Shown: positions 1-8,521 of the stretch, one piece after another | Numbering within the stretch: position 1 is the stretch's first letter | How the letters are laid out: each line of letters opens with the position of its first letter | NCBI GenBank assembly: GCA_900548365.1 | Contig: URKM01000001.1 | Span: 82,506-146,505, forward strand | Direction of reading: 5' to 3' | From: an uncultured Collinsella sp. | GTDB lineage: Bacteria; Actinomycetota; Coriobacteriia; Coriobacteriales; Coriobacteriaceae | DNA length: 64,000 nucleotides | The notes under the pieces: model-generated | The model's database searches: none | The model's input: the letters and a program-made list of their open reading frames with translations, nothing else | Told to the model about the DNA's origin: nothing | Program-made: the position numbers and the translations under genes

Positions 1-41
1 GCAGAGAAAGAGCATCGAGAAGATGCATGAAGACCGCCCGT

Positions 42-77
42 CGGGATCCCGATCGCGTTTATGCGATAGGGATCCCG
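42..77 (-). terminator. GC-rich hairpin downstream of ileS
   Basis: Two perfect 9-base arms (CGGGATCCC and its complement) enclose a second 5-bp stem, giving a 14-bp hairpin with one mismatched pair and a 6-base loop, 31 bases past the ileS stop. There is no T-run after it on the minus strand, so if it ends transcription it does so in the T-less style seen in high-GC bacteria, or it protects the 3' end. Function is inferred from position only. Confidence 0.4.
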
Positions 78-107
78 AGCGGACGGCCCGAAAGGAATGA
101 CCGAGAT

Positions 108-2909
108 TTACTGCAACGCAGCGGCGCAACGGTCGCAGATGTGCGCATGCTCCCCGTGGACGCCTGTGCTCTCGCGGAAGTTCCAGCAGCGGTCGCACGC
201 CTCGCCGCGGGCTGCCTCGATCTGGGCGGAGAACGAATCGCCCTCGGCGAGCTCGACCTCGGAGACGATGTAGAACTCGGCCAGGTCGACAGCCTTGTCG
301 CCCGTGAGCAGGGCGTAGGCCTCCGCAGGCGCGGTGGCCTTCACGCGGACCTGCTGGCTCTTGGTGAAGGTGCCAGCAGCGCGTGCCTCCTCGATCGCCT
401 TGGTGACCACGCCGCGCAGCTCGAGCGACGCCTCGAGGACGCCGGCGAACTCGTTTGCCTGCTCGAGCGTGATGGGGCTCTTGTACCAATCGAGCAGGGC
501 GGCGTACTCCTGGTTGTCGCGGCACCCGGCCGGGGCGTACTCCATGGCCTCGTCGACCGTGTAGGACAGGATGGGCTGCAGGTCGCGCATGAGCATGGAG
601 AGCAGCTCGGCCACGACGGTCTGGGCGCTGCGCATCTCGTGGCTACCGGGCTTCTCGCAGTACAGGCGGTCCTTAAGCGCGTCGAGATACACGTTGGAGA
701 GCTCGGTAACCACGAAGTCGTAGAGCGTGCGGTATGCGCGATTGAACTCATAGCCGGCGTAGGCCTCGTCGACCTCCGCCTGCACCTGCGTGAGGCGCGC
801 GAGCATGAGCTTGTCGAGCGGCATGAGCTCGTCGAACGCGACGCCGTCGGTCGCGGGCTCGAACTGGCCCTCGAGCACGGACAGCAGGAAGCGCAGGGTG
901 TTGCGGAAGCGACGGTACGCATCGGAGGTGCGGGCGAGGATCTCGGTATCGCAGGCGACGTCGGTGGAGGTGTCCACGGAGGCGACCCACAGGCGGATGA
1001 TGTCGGCACCCATCTCGTCGCAGATCTTGTTGGGGTCGATCACGTTGCCGAGCGACTTGGACATCTTGCGGCCCTGGCCGTCCAGGGTGAAGCCCTGGGA
1101 GATGACGGCCTTGTACGGGGCGACGCCGTTGGTGCCCACCGAGGTGAGCAGCGACGACTGGAACCAGCCGCGATGCTGGTCGGAGCCCTCGAGGTAGACA
1201 TCAGCCGGGTACTTGAGCTCGGGGCGGTACTCGCAGACGGCCTTCCAGGACACGCCGGAGTCCCACCACACGTCGAGGATGTCGCGGTCGGCCTTGAGGT
1301 GATGGCCGCCGCACTTGGGGCAGACGCAGGCATCGCCGAGGTAGGACTCGGGTGCGTCGGTGAACCAGGCGTCGGAACCCTTCTCGTGGAACAGCGCGAT
1401 GACGGCGTCGAGCGTGTCGTCGTTCATGATCTTCTCGCCGCAGTCGGCGCAGGTGAAGGACGGAATCGGAACGCCCCAGTTGCGCTGGCGGGAGATGCAC
1501 CAGTCGGGACGCTGCTCGACCATGGCGCCGATACGGTTGACGGCGTGCTCGGGGTACCAGGAGACGTGGTTGCGCACCTGGTCGAGCGCCTGCTCGCGCA
1601 GACCGGTCTTGTCCATGGAGACGAACCACTGGTCCGTCGCGCGGAAGAGCACCGGGTTCTTGCAGCGCCAGCAGTGCGGGTAGCTATGGGTGATCTTCAC
1701 CTCGGCCACGAGCATGCCGCGGTCGCGCAGGAACTGGATGATGTGCGGATTGGCCTCGTCGGTGTCCATGCCGGAGAACGGGCCGCCGGCGCCGAACTCC
1801 TCGCCGTTGTAGAAGCGGCCGTCGTCGTCGACGGGCATGCAGACGTCCATGCCCTCCTTCATGCAGACGTAGTAGTCGTCGACGCCGTGGCCGGGCGAGT
1901 TGTGGACGATACCGGTACCGTCCTCGGTGCCCACGTAGTCGGCCAGCAGCGCCACGCCCTCGACCCCGTCGAAGACGGGCTGCTTGTAGTGCAGGTGGTC
2001 GAGGACCTCGGCGGGGACCTCGTACGGCTTGCCATCGACCATCACGGGCGTAACGTCCCAGCCGGCGATGCCGCACACCTTCTCGGCGAGGTCCTTGAGC
2101 ATGATCTCGGCGCGGCCGTCGTGCTCGATGGCGGTATAGATGGCCTCGGGCTTGAGCGAGACCGCCTGGTCGGACGGGATGGTCCAGGGGGTGGTGGTCC
2201 AGATCACGAAGTCCACGGGGCCGTCAAAGGACTCGAGGCCGGCAGGCTTGCTCGTGAGCTCGAAGCGCACGTAGATGGACGGGCTCGTCTCGTCGCCGTA
2301 CTCGATTTCGGCCTCGGCCAGCGCCGTGTGGCAGTGCTTGCACCAGTGAACGGGCTTATGGCCGCGATAGACCATGCCGCGATCGAACATGGCCTTGAAG
2401 GCCTCGATGTCAGCCGCGTCGTGCTGATGGTAGAGCGTGAGGTACGGGTTATCCCAGTCGCCCAAGACGCCCAGGCGCTTGAAGCCCTCGCGCTGCAGGT
2501 CGATGTTCTCGACGGCGAACTGGTTGCACAGCTCGCGAATCTTCGCGACGCTCGTCTGGTTGAACTTCTCCGTGCCGAGTTTCTCCTCGACCTTGTGCTC
2601 GATGGGCTGGCCGTGGCAGTCCCAACCGGGGACGTAGGGGGTCTCATAGCCCTGCATCGCCTTGTAGCGGTTGATCATGTCCTTGGCGATCTTGTTCATC
2701 GCGTGGCCCAGGTGGATGGGGCCGTTGGCATACGGAGGACCGTCGTGCAGCACGAACTTCTCGTGGCCCTCGTTCTTCTTGAGCATGAGCTCGTAGACGT
2801 GGTTCTGCTGCCAGCGCTTGAGGCGCTCCGGCTCGCGCTGCGCCAGGGCCGCCCGCATGGGGAACTTGGTCTTGGGCAGGTTCATGGTCTGCTTGTACTC
2901 GTTTGCCAC
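108..2909 (-). CDS. ileS: Isoleucyl-tRNA synthetase
   Basis: Charges tRNA-Ile with isoleucine in the cytoplasm (class I synthetase). The 933-residue product has the HIGH-type motif HLGH at residues 66-69, the GWDCHG segment near 95-100, the KMSKS signature at 615-619, and a C-terminal four-cysteine zinc site (C905, C908, C925, C928), all at normal IleS positions; the length is typical of bacterial IleS. The start is a GTG preceded by AGAAGGGGG. The gene is monocistronic in this window and lies 30 bases after the terminator of a T-box leader, so uncharged tRNA-Ile very probably controls it. A 970-codon open frame on the other strand is a compositional shadow. Confidence 0.98.
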   Translation of the reverse strand: MANEYKQTMNLPKTKFPMRAALAQREPERLKRWQQNHVYELMLKKNEGHEKFVLHDGPPYANGPIHLGHAMNKIAKDMINRYKAMQGYETPYVPGWDCHGQPIEHKVEEKLGTEKFNQTSVAKIRELCNQFAVENIDLQREGFKRLGVLGDWDNPYLTLYHQHDAADIEAFKAMFDRGMVYRGHKPVHWCKHCHTALAEAEIEYGDETSPSIYVRFELTSKPAGLESFDGPVDFVIWTTTPWTIPSDQAVSLKPEAIYTAIEHDGRAEIMLKDLAEKVCGIAGWDVTPVMVDGKPYEVPAEVLDHLHYKQPVFDGVEGVALLADYVGTEDGTGIVHNSPGHGVDDYYVCMKEGMDVCMPVDDDGRFYNGEEFGAGGPFSGMDTDEANPHIIQFLRDRGMLVAEVKITHSYPHCWRCKNPVLFRATDQWFVSMDKTGLREQALDQVRNHVSWYPEHAVNRIGAMVEQRPDWCISRQRNWGVPIPSFTCADCGEKIMNDDTLDAVIALFHEKGSDAWFTDAPESYLGDACVCPKCGGHHLKADRDILDVWWDSGVSWKAVCEYRPELKYPADVYLEGSDQHRGWFQSSLLTSVGTNGVAPYKAVISQGFTLDGQGRKMSKSLGNVIDPNKICDEMGADIIRLWVASVDTSTDVACDTEILARTSDAYRRFRNTLRFLLSVLEGQFEPATDGVAFDELMPLDKLMLARLTQVQAEVDEAYAGYEFNRAYRTLYDFVVTELSNVYLDALKDRLYCEKPGSHEMRSAQTVVAELLSMLMRDLQPILSYTVDEAMEYAPAGCRDNQEYAALLDWYKSPITLEQANEFAGVLEASLELRGVVTKAIEEARAAGTFTKSQQVRVKATAPAEAYALLTGDKAVDLAEFYIVSEVELAEGDSFSAQIEAARGEACDRCWNFRESTGVHGEHAHICDRCAAALQ

Positions 2910-2937
2910 GAATACCCCCTTCTCGTTATGGACGCAT

Positions 2938-2976
2938 GAAAAAGCGCCCGTCCTAGCTCAAGCTGGGACGAAGCGC
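2938..2976 (-). terminator. T-box attenuator terminator
   Basis: Arms starting GCGC at 2944 and ending GCGC at 2976 form a roughly 15-bp stem with few mismatches and a tiny loop, directly followed on the minus strand by five Ts (2939-2943). It lies between the T-box element and the ileS ribosome-binding site, as expected for a transcription-attenuating T-box. Confidence 0.85.
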
Positions 2977-3240
2977 CTCTGGATGCGGGAAGCAGGCCCG
3001 CAGGTGCGTTTCGCTATACCACCCAGCTCAAAGGATCGTGCTTTGGCACTCCCCCGTACTCGGCTGGCCTGTGACGACGGCCATCCCGGCGGTGTCTACT
3101 GAGCTGGTTGCAGCAGCCGTTCGGACCGCGGCTCCGGGGTGATTTTCGAATCGGTCGCACGCACCCGGATCACACCTTCCCGAGCTCTCTCCGCCGTGCG
3201 GGTCCAACCTACTCGTCCCCATCAACGCCTATGGTTTGCC
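2938..3240 (-). promoter_or_regulatory. T-box leader (isoleucine) upstream of ileS
   Basis: Read on the minus strand, the leader shows a GACGAGTAGG stem I base (about 3209-3218), the AGAGAG...GGTGTGA distal stem I elements near 3169-3190, a candidate specifier ATC followed by A at 3141-3143 (isoleucine codon), and a T-box element TGGGTGGTATAGCG at about 3011-3024 able to pair with the tRNA acceptor end. It is followed by an intrinsic terminator. Family knowledge: T-boxes bind uncharged cognate tRNA and switch on the downstream synthetase. A weak promoter (TATCAT at 3241-3246) sits just upstream. The 3247-3418 stretch beyond it shows nothing else. Confidence 0.88.
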
Positions 3241-3418
3241 ATGATAGCACGCGGGACGCAAATCCGAACCCGCTGCATCATAATCTTCCTTCAACGGATA
3301 CACTTGAGCGGCGCTCCCTGCTGCAGGGGCTGGACGAAAGGACTGACACGAATGCGTCTTTCCCGCTATGGATGCGTATGAGATATCAACGTATTGAAGG
3401 CGTGCCGCGGATACGTCA

Positions 3419-3856
3419 CTACACCTCGGACGCATCGACCAGCCTGACGCCCGCCGCAGCGAGCGCCTGGGCAAACAGGCCTTTGCCGGAAACGAGCGTG
3501 CCGGTGAACGTGCCGTCGTAGACGTGGCGGACGCCGCAACTGGGACTTCGCGACTGCAGCACGGCAGCCGCGAGCTCTCCGGATTCGATCGCGGGCGCTA
3601 TTCGCGCCATCTCCGCCGCGACACCCGACCGGTATGCGGCGTCCACGCTTTCGCCGAGAACGTTGACGACCTCGCCATCCACGATCTCCGCGGGCGGACG
3701 CGGCGTAGGAAGGCCGCCCGCAACCTCCGGGCATACGGGAATCACCTCGATATCGGGATGGGCGCGCAACGCCTCCAGCAAGCGTTCGCAGCGGTTGCTA
3801 CCACCGCTGTACTTGCAGTTCTCTCCGAGCAGGCAAGCGCTCACCACAACCTTCAC
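3419..3856 (-). CDS. DUF523 family protein
   Basis: A 145-residue protein of the DUF523 family. It has the N-terminal SACLLGENCKYSG segment (C8, C14), the CPEVAGGLPTPRPPAEI block (C42-I58) and the RSPSCG segment with C107; the four conserved cysteines suggest a metal or Fe-S site. No biochemical role is established that I can name. It is transcribed towards ileS but ends about 180 bases before the T-box promoter, and it is divergent from the dehydrogenase gene at 3982 across a 125-base gap. Confidence 0.9.
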   Translation of the reverse strand: MKVVVSACLLGENCKYSGGSNRCERLLEALRAHPDIEVIPVCPEVAGGLPTPRPPAEIVDGEVVNVLGESVDAAYRSGVAAEMARIAPAIESGELAAAVLQSRSPSCGVRHVYDGTFTGTLVSGKGLFAQALAAAGVRLVDASEV

Positions 3857-3981
3857 GACAGCACCCTCCCCATATTGACGACAACCTCACGTTAACACTC
3901 TTTTTCAGGATTCGATACGAAAACGAGGCCCGCAGGCGCCGACCTAGAATATCACGAGCACCACATCGTCAAGGAGGTCAC

Positions 3982-5070
3982 ATGCGCACCATTCAAATGA
4001 GCAGCTATACCGTCGGTGAAGATTGCTTCGAGGCGATTCCCGCGGCACTTTCCCCTTATCGGGCAAAGACCGTCGTCCTGGTAGGCGGTCGTCGCGCCCT
4101 CGCGGCCGCGGCCCCGGGCATCCGCGCAGCGCTCGACGACACGGACGTGCAGATTATCGATGAGATCGTCTACGGAACCGATTCGACCCAATCCGCCATC
4201 GACGCACTCGTGGAAAACCCGGCCTTCCGCGCGGCCGACGTCGCTTTTGCCATAGGCGGCGGCAAGGCGATCGACACGGTGAAGACCGCCGCCAAGGAAC
4301 TTGACAAGACCGTCTTCTCCGTCCCGACCATCTGCTCCAACTGCTCGAGTGCCACCGCGATCGCCGTGGTCTACAACGACGACCATTCCCTCAAGGGCTA
4401 TGCCTACCCCGACGCGCCCGCGCACATCTTCATCAATCCCGCGATCATCGCCGCGGCACCCGAAGAATACTTCTGGGCCGGAATCGGCGATGCGCTCTCC
4501 AAGCAACCGGAGGTCGAGTATGCCACCAGCGGCGGCGGCCTCACCCACACCGGCGCTCTCGGCCTTGCCCTGGCCCACACCTGCACGGAACCGCTCATGA
4601 CCTTTGGCGAGCAGGGGCTCGCCGACGTGCGCGCGAGCCGCGCGAGCGAGGCCGTGAAGCAGATCGCGCTCGACATCGTGGTCAACACCGGCTACGTCTC
4701 CAACCTCACCAACCAGCCGGACTTCTACTACAACTCATCGCTCGCGCACGCATTCTATAACGCCACGACGGGCATTCCGCGCGGCAACCGTCCGTACCTG
4801 CATGGCGAGGTCGTCAGCTTCGGCGTGCTCGTACTGTTCGCCTACATCGGAGACACCGAGCAACTCGAGCGGTACGCGGCCTTCAACAAGAAGCTCGGCT
4901 TACCCGTCACGCTCGCGGAGCTCGACCTCGACGAAAGCCATCTGGACCGCATCGCGGAGCTCGCCCGGAACACCAACGAATGGAAACAGGGCAATCCCGA
5001 GCCCTTTACGACCGCGGCCTTCATCGAGGCCATCAAGACGGCTGACGCCTTCGGCAAGACCCTGGCGTAG
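3982..5070 (+). CDS. Iron-containing alcohol/glycerol dehydrogenase family protein
   Basis: NAD(P)-dependent dehydrogenase of the group III, metal-containing alcohol dehydrogenase family, closest in layout to the glycerol dehydrogenase/YbdH branch (362 residues). The dinucleotide-binding GGGK sits at 92-95, and D170, H256 and H274 (in LHGEV) fit the three usual metal ligands. The substrate cannot be read from sequence. The start is set by AAGGAGG eight bases upstream; a TAGAAT element at 3945-3950 may be the -10. The gene stands alone and is followed by a strong bidirectional hairpin. Confidence 0.9.
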   Translation: MRTIQMSSYTVGEDCFEAIPAALSPYRAKTVVLVGGRRALAAAAPGIRAALDDTDVQIIDEIVYGTDSTQSAIDALVENPAFRAADVAFAIGGGKAIDTVKTAAKELDKTVFSVPTICSNCSSATAIAVVYNDDHSLKGYAYPDAPAHIFINPAIIAAAPEEYFWAGIGDALSKQPEVEYATSGGGLTHTGALGLALAHTCTEPLMTFGEQGLADVRASRASEAVKQIALDIVVNTGYVSNLTNQPDFYYNSSLAHAFYNATTGIPRGNRPYLHGEVVSFGVLVLFAYIGDTEQLERYAAFNKKLGLPVTLAELDLDESHLDRIAELARNTNEWKQGNPEPFTTAAFIEAIKTADAFGKTLA

Positions 5071-5100
5071 CGCCCCCAGCATCCCCGCGTTCGAAACAAC

Positions 5101-5135
5101 GAAGCGCCCGCCGGCTCGATGCCGACGGGCGCTTC
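5101..5135. terminator. Bidirectional terminator
   Basis: Two 15-base arms (5101-5115 and 5121-5135) pair with a single mismatch around a 5-base loop. It lies between two convergent genes, the plus-strand dehydrogenase and the minus-strand NYN gene. The flank is more T-rich in the minus-strand direction. Confidence 0.8.
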
Positions 5136-5227
5136 GCATTGCTATGGGCAGCTGCGCGTTCTCAGGCCGGATGCGCCGCCCGAACCGATCCCATGCACCG
5201 CGATGGGCGGAACAGGAAGCCCGTTGG

Positions 5228-6295
5228 CTACTGCTCGCGGATGCGCAGATAGATCTGGCGCGCGCCCGATTCGCCTGCGGGCTCATCGAACTCGTAGACG
5301 CCGAGCGACTTCAAGAACGGGCGAAGCTTCTTGAACCCGTAATTGCGAACATCGAAATCGGGCAGTCGCTTCGCAAGCTGGTCTCCGAGCTTTCCCAGGC
5401 CGACCCATCCGTCGTCGTCCGAGAACTTGTCGATGATGGCATTCACGGTCTCGCGGATCATCCTCATGTGCCTGCGGCGATCCGCCTTGCTCATCTCTCC
5501 GAAGGCGAGCTCGGCGTCCTGCTCGTCTAGGAACTCCTCGTCCTCGAGCTCGGCGCCAGCGTCCTCGAGATCACCGGCGACCTTATCGGCGCCCTCGCTG
5601 GAAGCATCGACGGGAAGGGCGCCTCGATCACCCGGTCGGCGCCGCGGCCTCGCCAGGACCTCGGGGCAGTCCAAGACCTCCATCTCCTCTTCGATATCGT
5701 CGGAAGCGCTATCTTCCGATGACACGGGAGCCTGCTCGGTCTTGGCGCGGCTCGCCTTTCGCCCGCCGCGCCTGCCGCGGCGACGGCGACGGGGGGCGTC
5801 CGGGACCTCGCCATCCTCGTCCTCGTCGGCGTCATCCTCCTCGGCCTTCCGAGCGGCATACAGCAAGTCGAGGTACTTGAATTGATTGCACGCGGCGATG
5901 AAAGGCCGCGGGGTCTTCTGCTCGCCCATACCGATGACGACCATGCCGCTCTCGCGAAGCCGCGCGACGAGTCGGGTGAAATCCGAATCGGAACTCACGA
6001 TCGCGAATCCGTCGACGGTCCCCGAGTACAGGATATCCATCGCGTCGATGATCATGGCGGAATCGGTCGCGTTCTTTCCAAAGGTGTAGCTATATTGCTG
6101 CATGGGTGTGATCGAGTTATCGAGAAGGCAGCTCTTCCAGCTTGCAAGACGCGGGCTCGTCCAATCTCCGTAGATGCGCTTATAGGTCGCGACGCCGCTG
6201 TTCGCCACCTCCTCGAGCACGATCTTGATGTACTTCTCGGATACGTTGTCCGCATCGATAAGAATCGCGAACTTGAGGTCGGTATCGTTATTCAT
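5228..6295 (-). CDS. NYN domain ribonuclease-like protein with C-terminal LOTUS/OST-HTH domain
   Basis: 355 residues. Residues 8-147 form an NYN (PIN-like) domain of the LabA/DUF88 type, with the acidic set D14, D16, D78, D103 and D105 in LIDADN, ATDSA and SSDSDF, suggesting metal-dependent RNA cleavage or binding. A long low-complexity linker (about 150-270) alternates acidic runs with an arginine cluster near 169-180. Residues 277-352 resemble an OST-HTH/LOTUS winged helix that binds RNA. An upstream in-frame extension to 6541 exists, but homology begins at MNNDTD; the chosen ATG has no strong ribosome site. The natural substrate is unknown. Confidence 0.85.
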   Translation of the reverse strand: MNNDTDLKFAILIDADNVSEKYIKIVLEEVANSGVATYKRIYGDWTSPRLASWKSCLLDNSITPMQQYSYTFGKNATDSAMIIDAMDILYSGTVDGFAIVSSDSDFTRLVARLRESGMVVIGMGEQKTPRPFIAACNQFKYLDLLYAARKAEEDDADEDEDGEVPDAPRRRRRGRRGGRKASRAKTEQAPVSSEDSASDDIEEEMEVLDCPEVLARPRRRPGDRGALPVDASSEGADKVAGDLEDAGAELEDEEFLDEQDAELAFGEMSKADRRRHMRMIRETVNAIIDKFSDDDGWVGLGKLGDQLAKRLPDFDVRNYGFKKLRPFLKSLGVYEFDEPAGESGARQIYLRIREQ

Positions 6296-6431
6296 AAAAA
6301 GGCAGCCCTTCGTTTCTTGATGTACTGGACCAGATGATACCCAATGCCGTCTCCGAGCGCTGCGCCAACATTCGAGAGCGCCGCAATCACGCGGCCGAAA
6401 CCCCGGCGACACAAATTCACCGGCGCATAAA

Positions 6432-6497
6432 GGCCACCCCGCCTCCCATGCCATCAAAGGTTGCGCAAGGCACCGAGGCATGGAGACGGGGTGGTCC
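6432..6497 (-). terminator. Long imperfect inverted repeat after ftsH
   Basis: About 20-base arms around CCACCCCG...CATGCC pair with two or three imperfections across a 25-base loop, 25 bases past the ftsH stop, and a short T-containing run follows on the minus strand. It is probably the ftsH terminator; the long loop is unusual. Confidence 0.45.
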
Positions 6498-6521
6498 GGA
6501 GGAATGAGATGCGAATCGGAG

Positions 6522-8429
6522 TTACTCCGCAGATCCCGCATTCGGCATGAGGGGATTCTCCCGCGTGAGCAGCCTCATGAACTCCTCGCCCGTGATGGTC
6601 TCCTTCTTGTAGAGATAGTGCGCGAGCTCGTGGAGCTTGAACTTGTTCTCCTTGAGGATCTGCATGGCGCGCTCATGCGACTCGGTGATGAGCTTGAGCA
6701 CCGCGTCGTCGACGCGCTCGGCCGTACCGGGCGCGCACGTAAGCGAGGTATCCTGGTTGAGGTAGGCGTTTTGAACCGTACCGAGCGCCATCATGCCGAA
6801 CTCCTCGGACATGCCGAAGCGCGTGATCATGTTGCGGGCCAGCTTGGTCGCCTGCTCGATATCGTTCGCGGCACCCGTTGTCATCTCTCCGAAGATGAGC
6901 TCCTCGGCGGCACGGCCTCCACAGTAGACGGCGAGCTTGTCCAGCACCTCCTGTTTGGTAGTGAGGAATTTCTCATCGGCCTCGACCTGCATCGTGTACC
7001 CGAGCGCTCCGGACGTGCGCGGCACGATGGTGATCTTGGTCACCGGCGCCGACTCGGTCTGGCTCGCTGCGACGATGGCGTGGCCGATCTCATGATAGGA
7101 GACGACCTGCTTCTCATGATCGGACAGCACCGTGGACTTACGCTGCTGGCCAGCGATGACGACCTCGACCGATTCCTCGAAGTCCTCCTGCGTCGCCCGC
7201 TTGCGGCCCATGCGGACAGCACGCAGGGCACCCTCGTTGATGATGTTCGCCAGATCGGCTCCGGATGCACCGGGGGTGGAACGGGCGATCGCGGACAAGT
7301 CGATCGGCGGCTCAGTCTTGACGTCCTTGGAGTGGAGCTCGAGGATGGCCTTGCGGCCTGCAAGGTCCGGCAACTCGACGGGAACGCGGCGGTCGAAGCG
7401 GCCGGGGCGGAGCAGAGCGGGATCGAGGCTGTCGGGGCGATTCGTCGCCGCCAGCACGACGATGCCCTTCTGGTTATCGAAGCCATCCATCTCCGTAAGG
7501 AGCTGGTTCAGCGTCTGCTCGCGCTCGTCATTGCCGGAGAACCCGCCGCCATCGCGCTTCTTGCCAATCGTATCGATCTCGTCGATGAAGACGATGCACG
7601 GCGCCTTCTCCTTGGCCTGCTTGAACAGGTCGCGAACCTTCGCAGCTCCGCGGCCCACGAACATCTCGACGAACTCGGAGCCCGAGATGCTGAAAAACGG
7701 AACGCCCGCCTCGCCGGCGACGGCCTTGGCGAGCAGCGTCTTGCCCGTGCCCGGAGGGCCGACGAGCAGGGCGCCGCGCGGAAGCTTCGCGCCGATATCC
7801 TCATAGCGCTTGGGATTCTCGAGGAAGTCGACGACCTCCTTGAGGGATTCCTTGGCCTCCTCCTGGCCAGCGACGTCTTTGAAGGTAACGCCCACGTCCT
7901 TGGACGCCACGATGCGGGCACCGGACTTGCCCAGGCCGCCGCCCATGCCGCCGAATCCGCCGCCGCCGAAGTTCATGGAGGGGTTATCGTCCCCCATGGC
8001 CTTCTTCATGCGGCGGTTGAGCCACCAGCCCGCAAGGAAGAAGATGGCGATGGGAAGCACGACGGTGAGGAGGATATAGGTCATATAGCCCGAATTCTGA
8101 TTCGGGATATCGACGGTGGTGTCGGCGCCGGACTCGCGGATAAGGTCCCAGATGCCGCTGTCGGTCGTGGGAACCGTGGTGCTATACGCTTTATCCTTCT
8201 CACCCTTGAGCATGTAGAGCGCCTGCGAGGAGGCATCCTGGGTGTAATCGACCTGGCTCACCTCCTTGCTCTCAAGCTTCTCCACGAACGTGGAGTAGCT
8301 CGCGGGCTCGACCTGTACCTGGTTCCTCATGCTGGGGAACAGCAACTGGCTCATGACCAGGTACACGACGAACGCGATGAGCACGTAGAGGATCATATTC
8401 CTTCTGCGCTTGTGATCATCCATTTCCAT
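6522..8429 (-). CDS. ftsH: ATP-dependent zinc metalloprotease FtsH
   Basis: Membrane-anchored AAA+ protease that degrades misfolded and regulatory membrane and soluble proteins. Counting from the ATG at 8429 (635 residues), transmembrane segments lie at about 11-30 and 117-136 with a short extracytoplasmic domain between them. The Walker A motif GPPGTGKT is at 224-231, Walker B FIDEID at 281-286, zinc motif HEIGH at 446-450, and the third ligand D523. A Gly-rich stretch (154-168) follows the second membrane segment. The 8429 start is preferred over ATG 8447 because GGAG lies 8 bases before it. It is divergent from the cobalamin gene at 8522. Confidence 0.96.
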   Translation of the reverse strand: MEMDDHKRRRNMILYVLIAFVVYLVMSQLLFPSMRNQVQVEPASYSTFVEKLESKEVSQVDYTQDASSQALYMLKGEKDKAYSTTVPTTDSGIWDLIRESGADTTVDIPNQNSGYMTYILLTVVLPIAIFFLAGWWLNRRMKKAMGDDNPSMNFGGGGFGGMGGGLGKSGARIVASKDVGVTFKDVAGQEEAKESLKEVVDFLENPKRYEDIGAKLPRGALLVGPPGTGKTLLAKAVAGEAGVPFFSISGSEFVEMFVGRGAAKVRDLFKQAKEKAPCIVFIDEIDTIGKKRDGGGFSGNDEREQTLNQLLTEMDGFDNQKGIVVLAATNRPDSLDPALLRPGRFDRRVPVELPDLAGRKAILELHSKDVKTEPPIDLSAIARSTPGASGADLANIINEGALRAVRMGRKRATQEDFEESVEVVIAGQQRKSTVLSDHEKQVVSYHEIGHAIVAASQTESAPVTKITIVPRTSGALGYTMQVEADEKFLTTKQEVLDKLAVYCGGRAAEELIFGEMTTGAANDIEQATKLARNMITRFGMSEEFGMMALGTVQNAYLNQDTSLTCAPGTAERVDDAVLKLITESHERAMQILKENKFKLHELAHYLYKKETITGEEFMRLLTRENPLMPNAGSAE

Positions 8430-8521
8430 ATACCAAACTCCGTCCATACGGCTGATTCAATGGTGTAATAGTACCCACAGACCACTTACGTAGACCAACA
8501 GATACTTAAGGAGTCCCTAAG

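Noticed and set aside
27..2939. 970-codon open frame opposite ileS
   Set aside because: It is antisense to a fully supported ileS gene, has no domain I recognise and a composition typical of GC-rich shadow frames. The same holds for the 1096-codon frame opposite infB, the 947-codon frame opposite leuS and the 703-codon frame opposite thrS.
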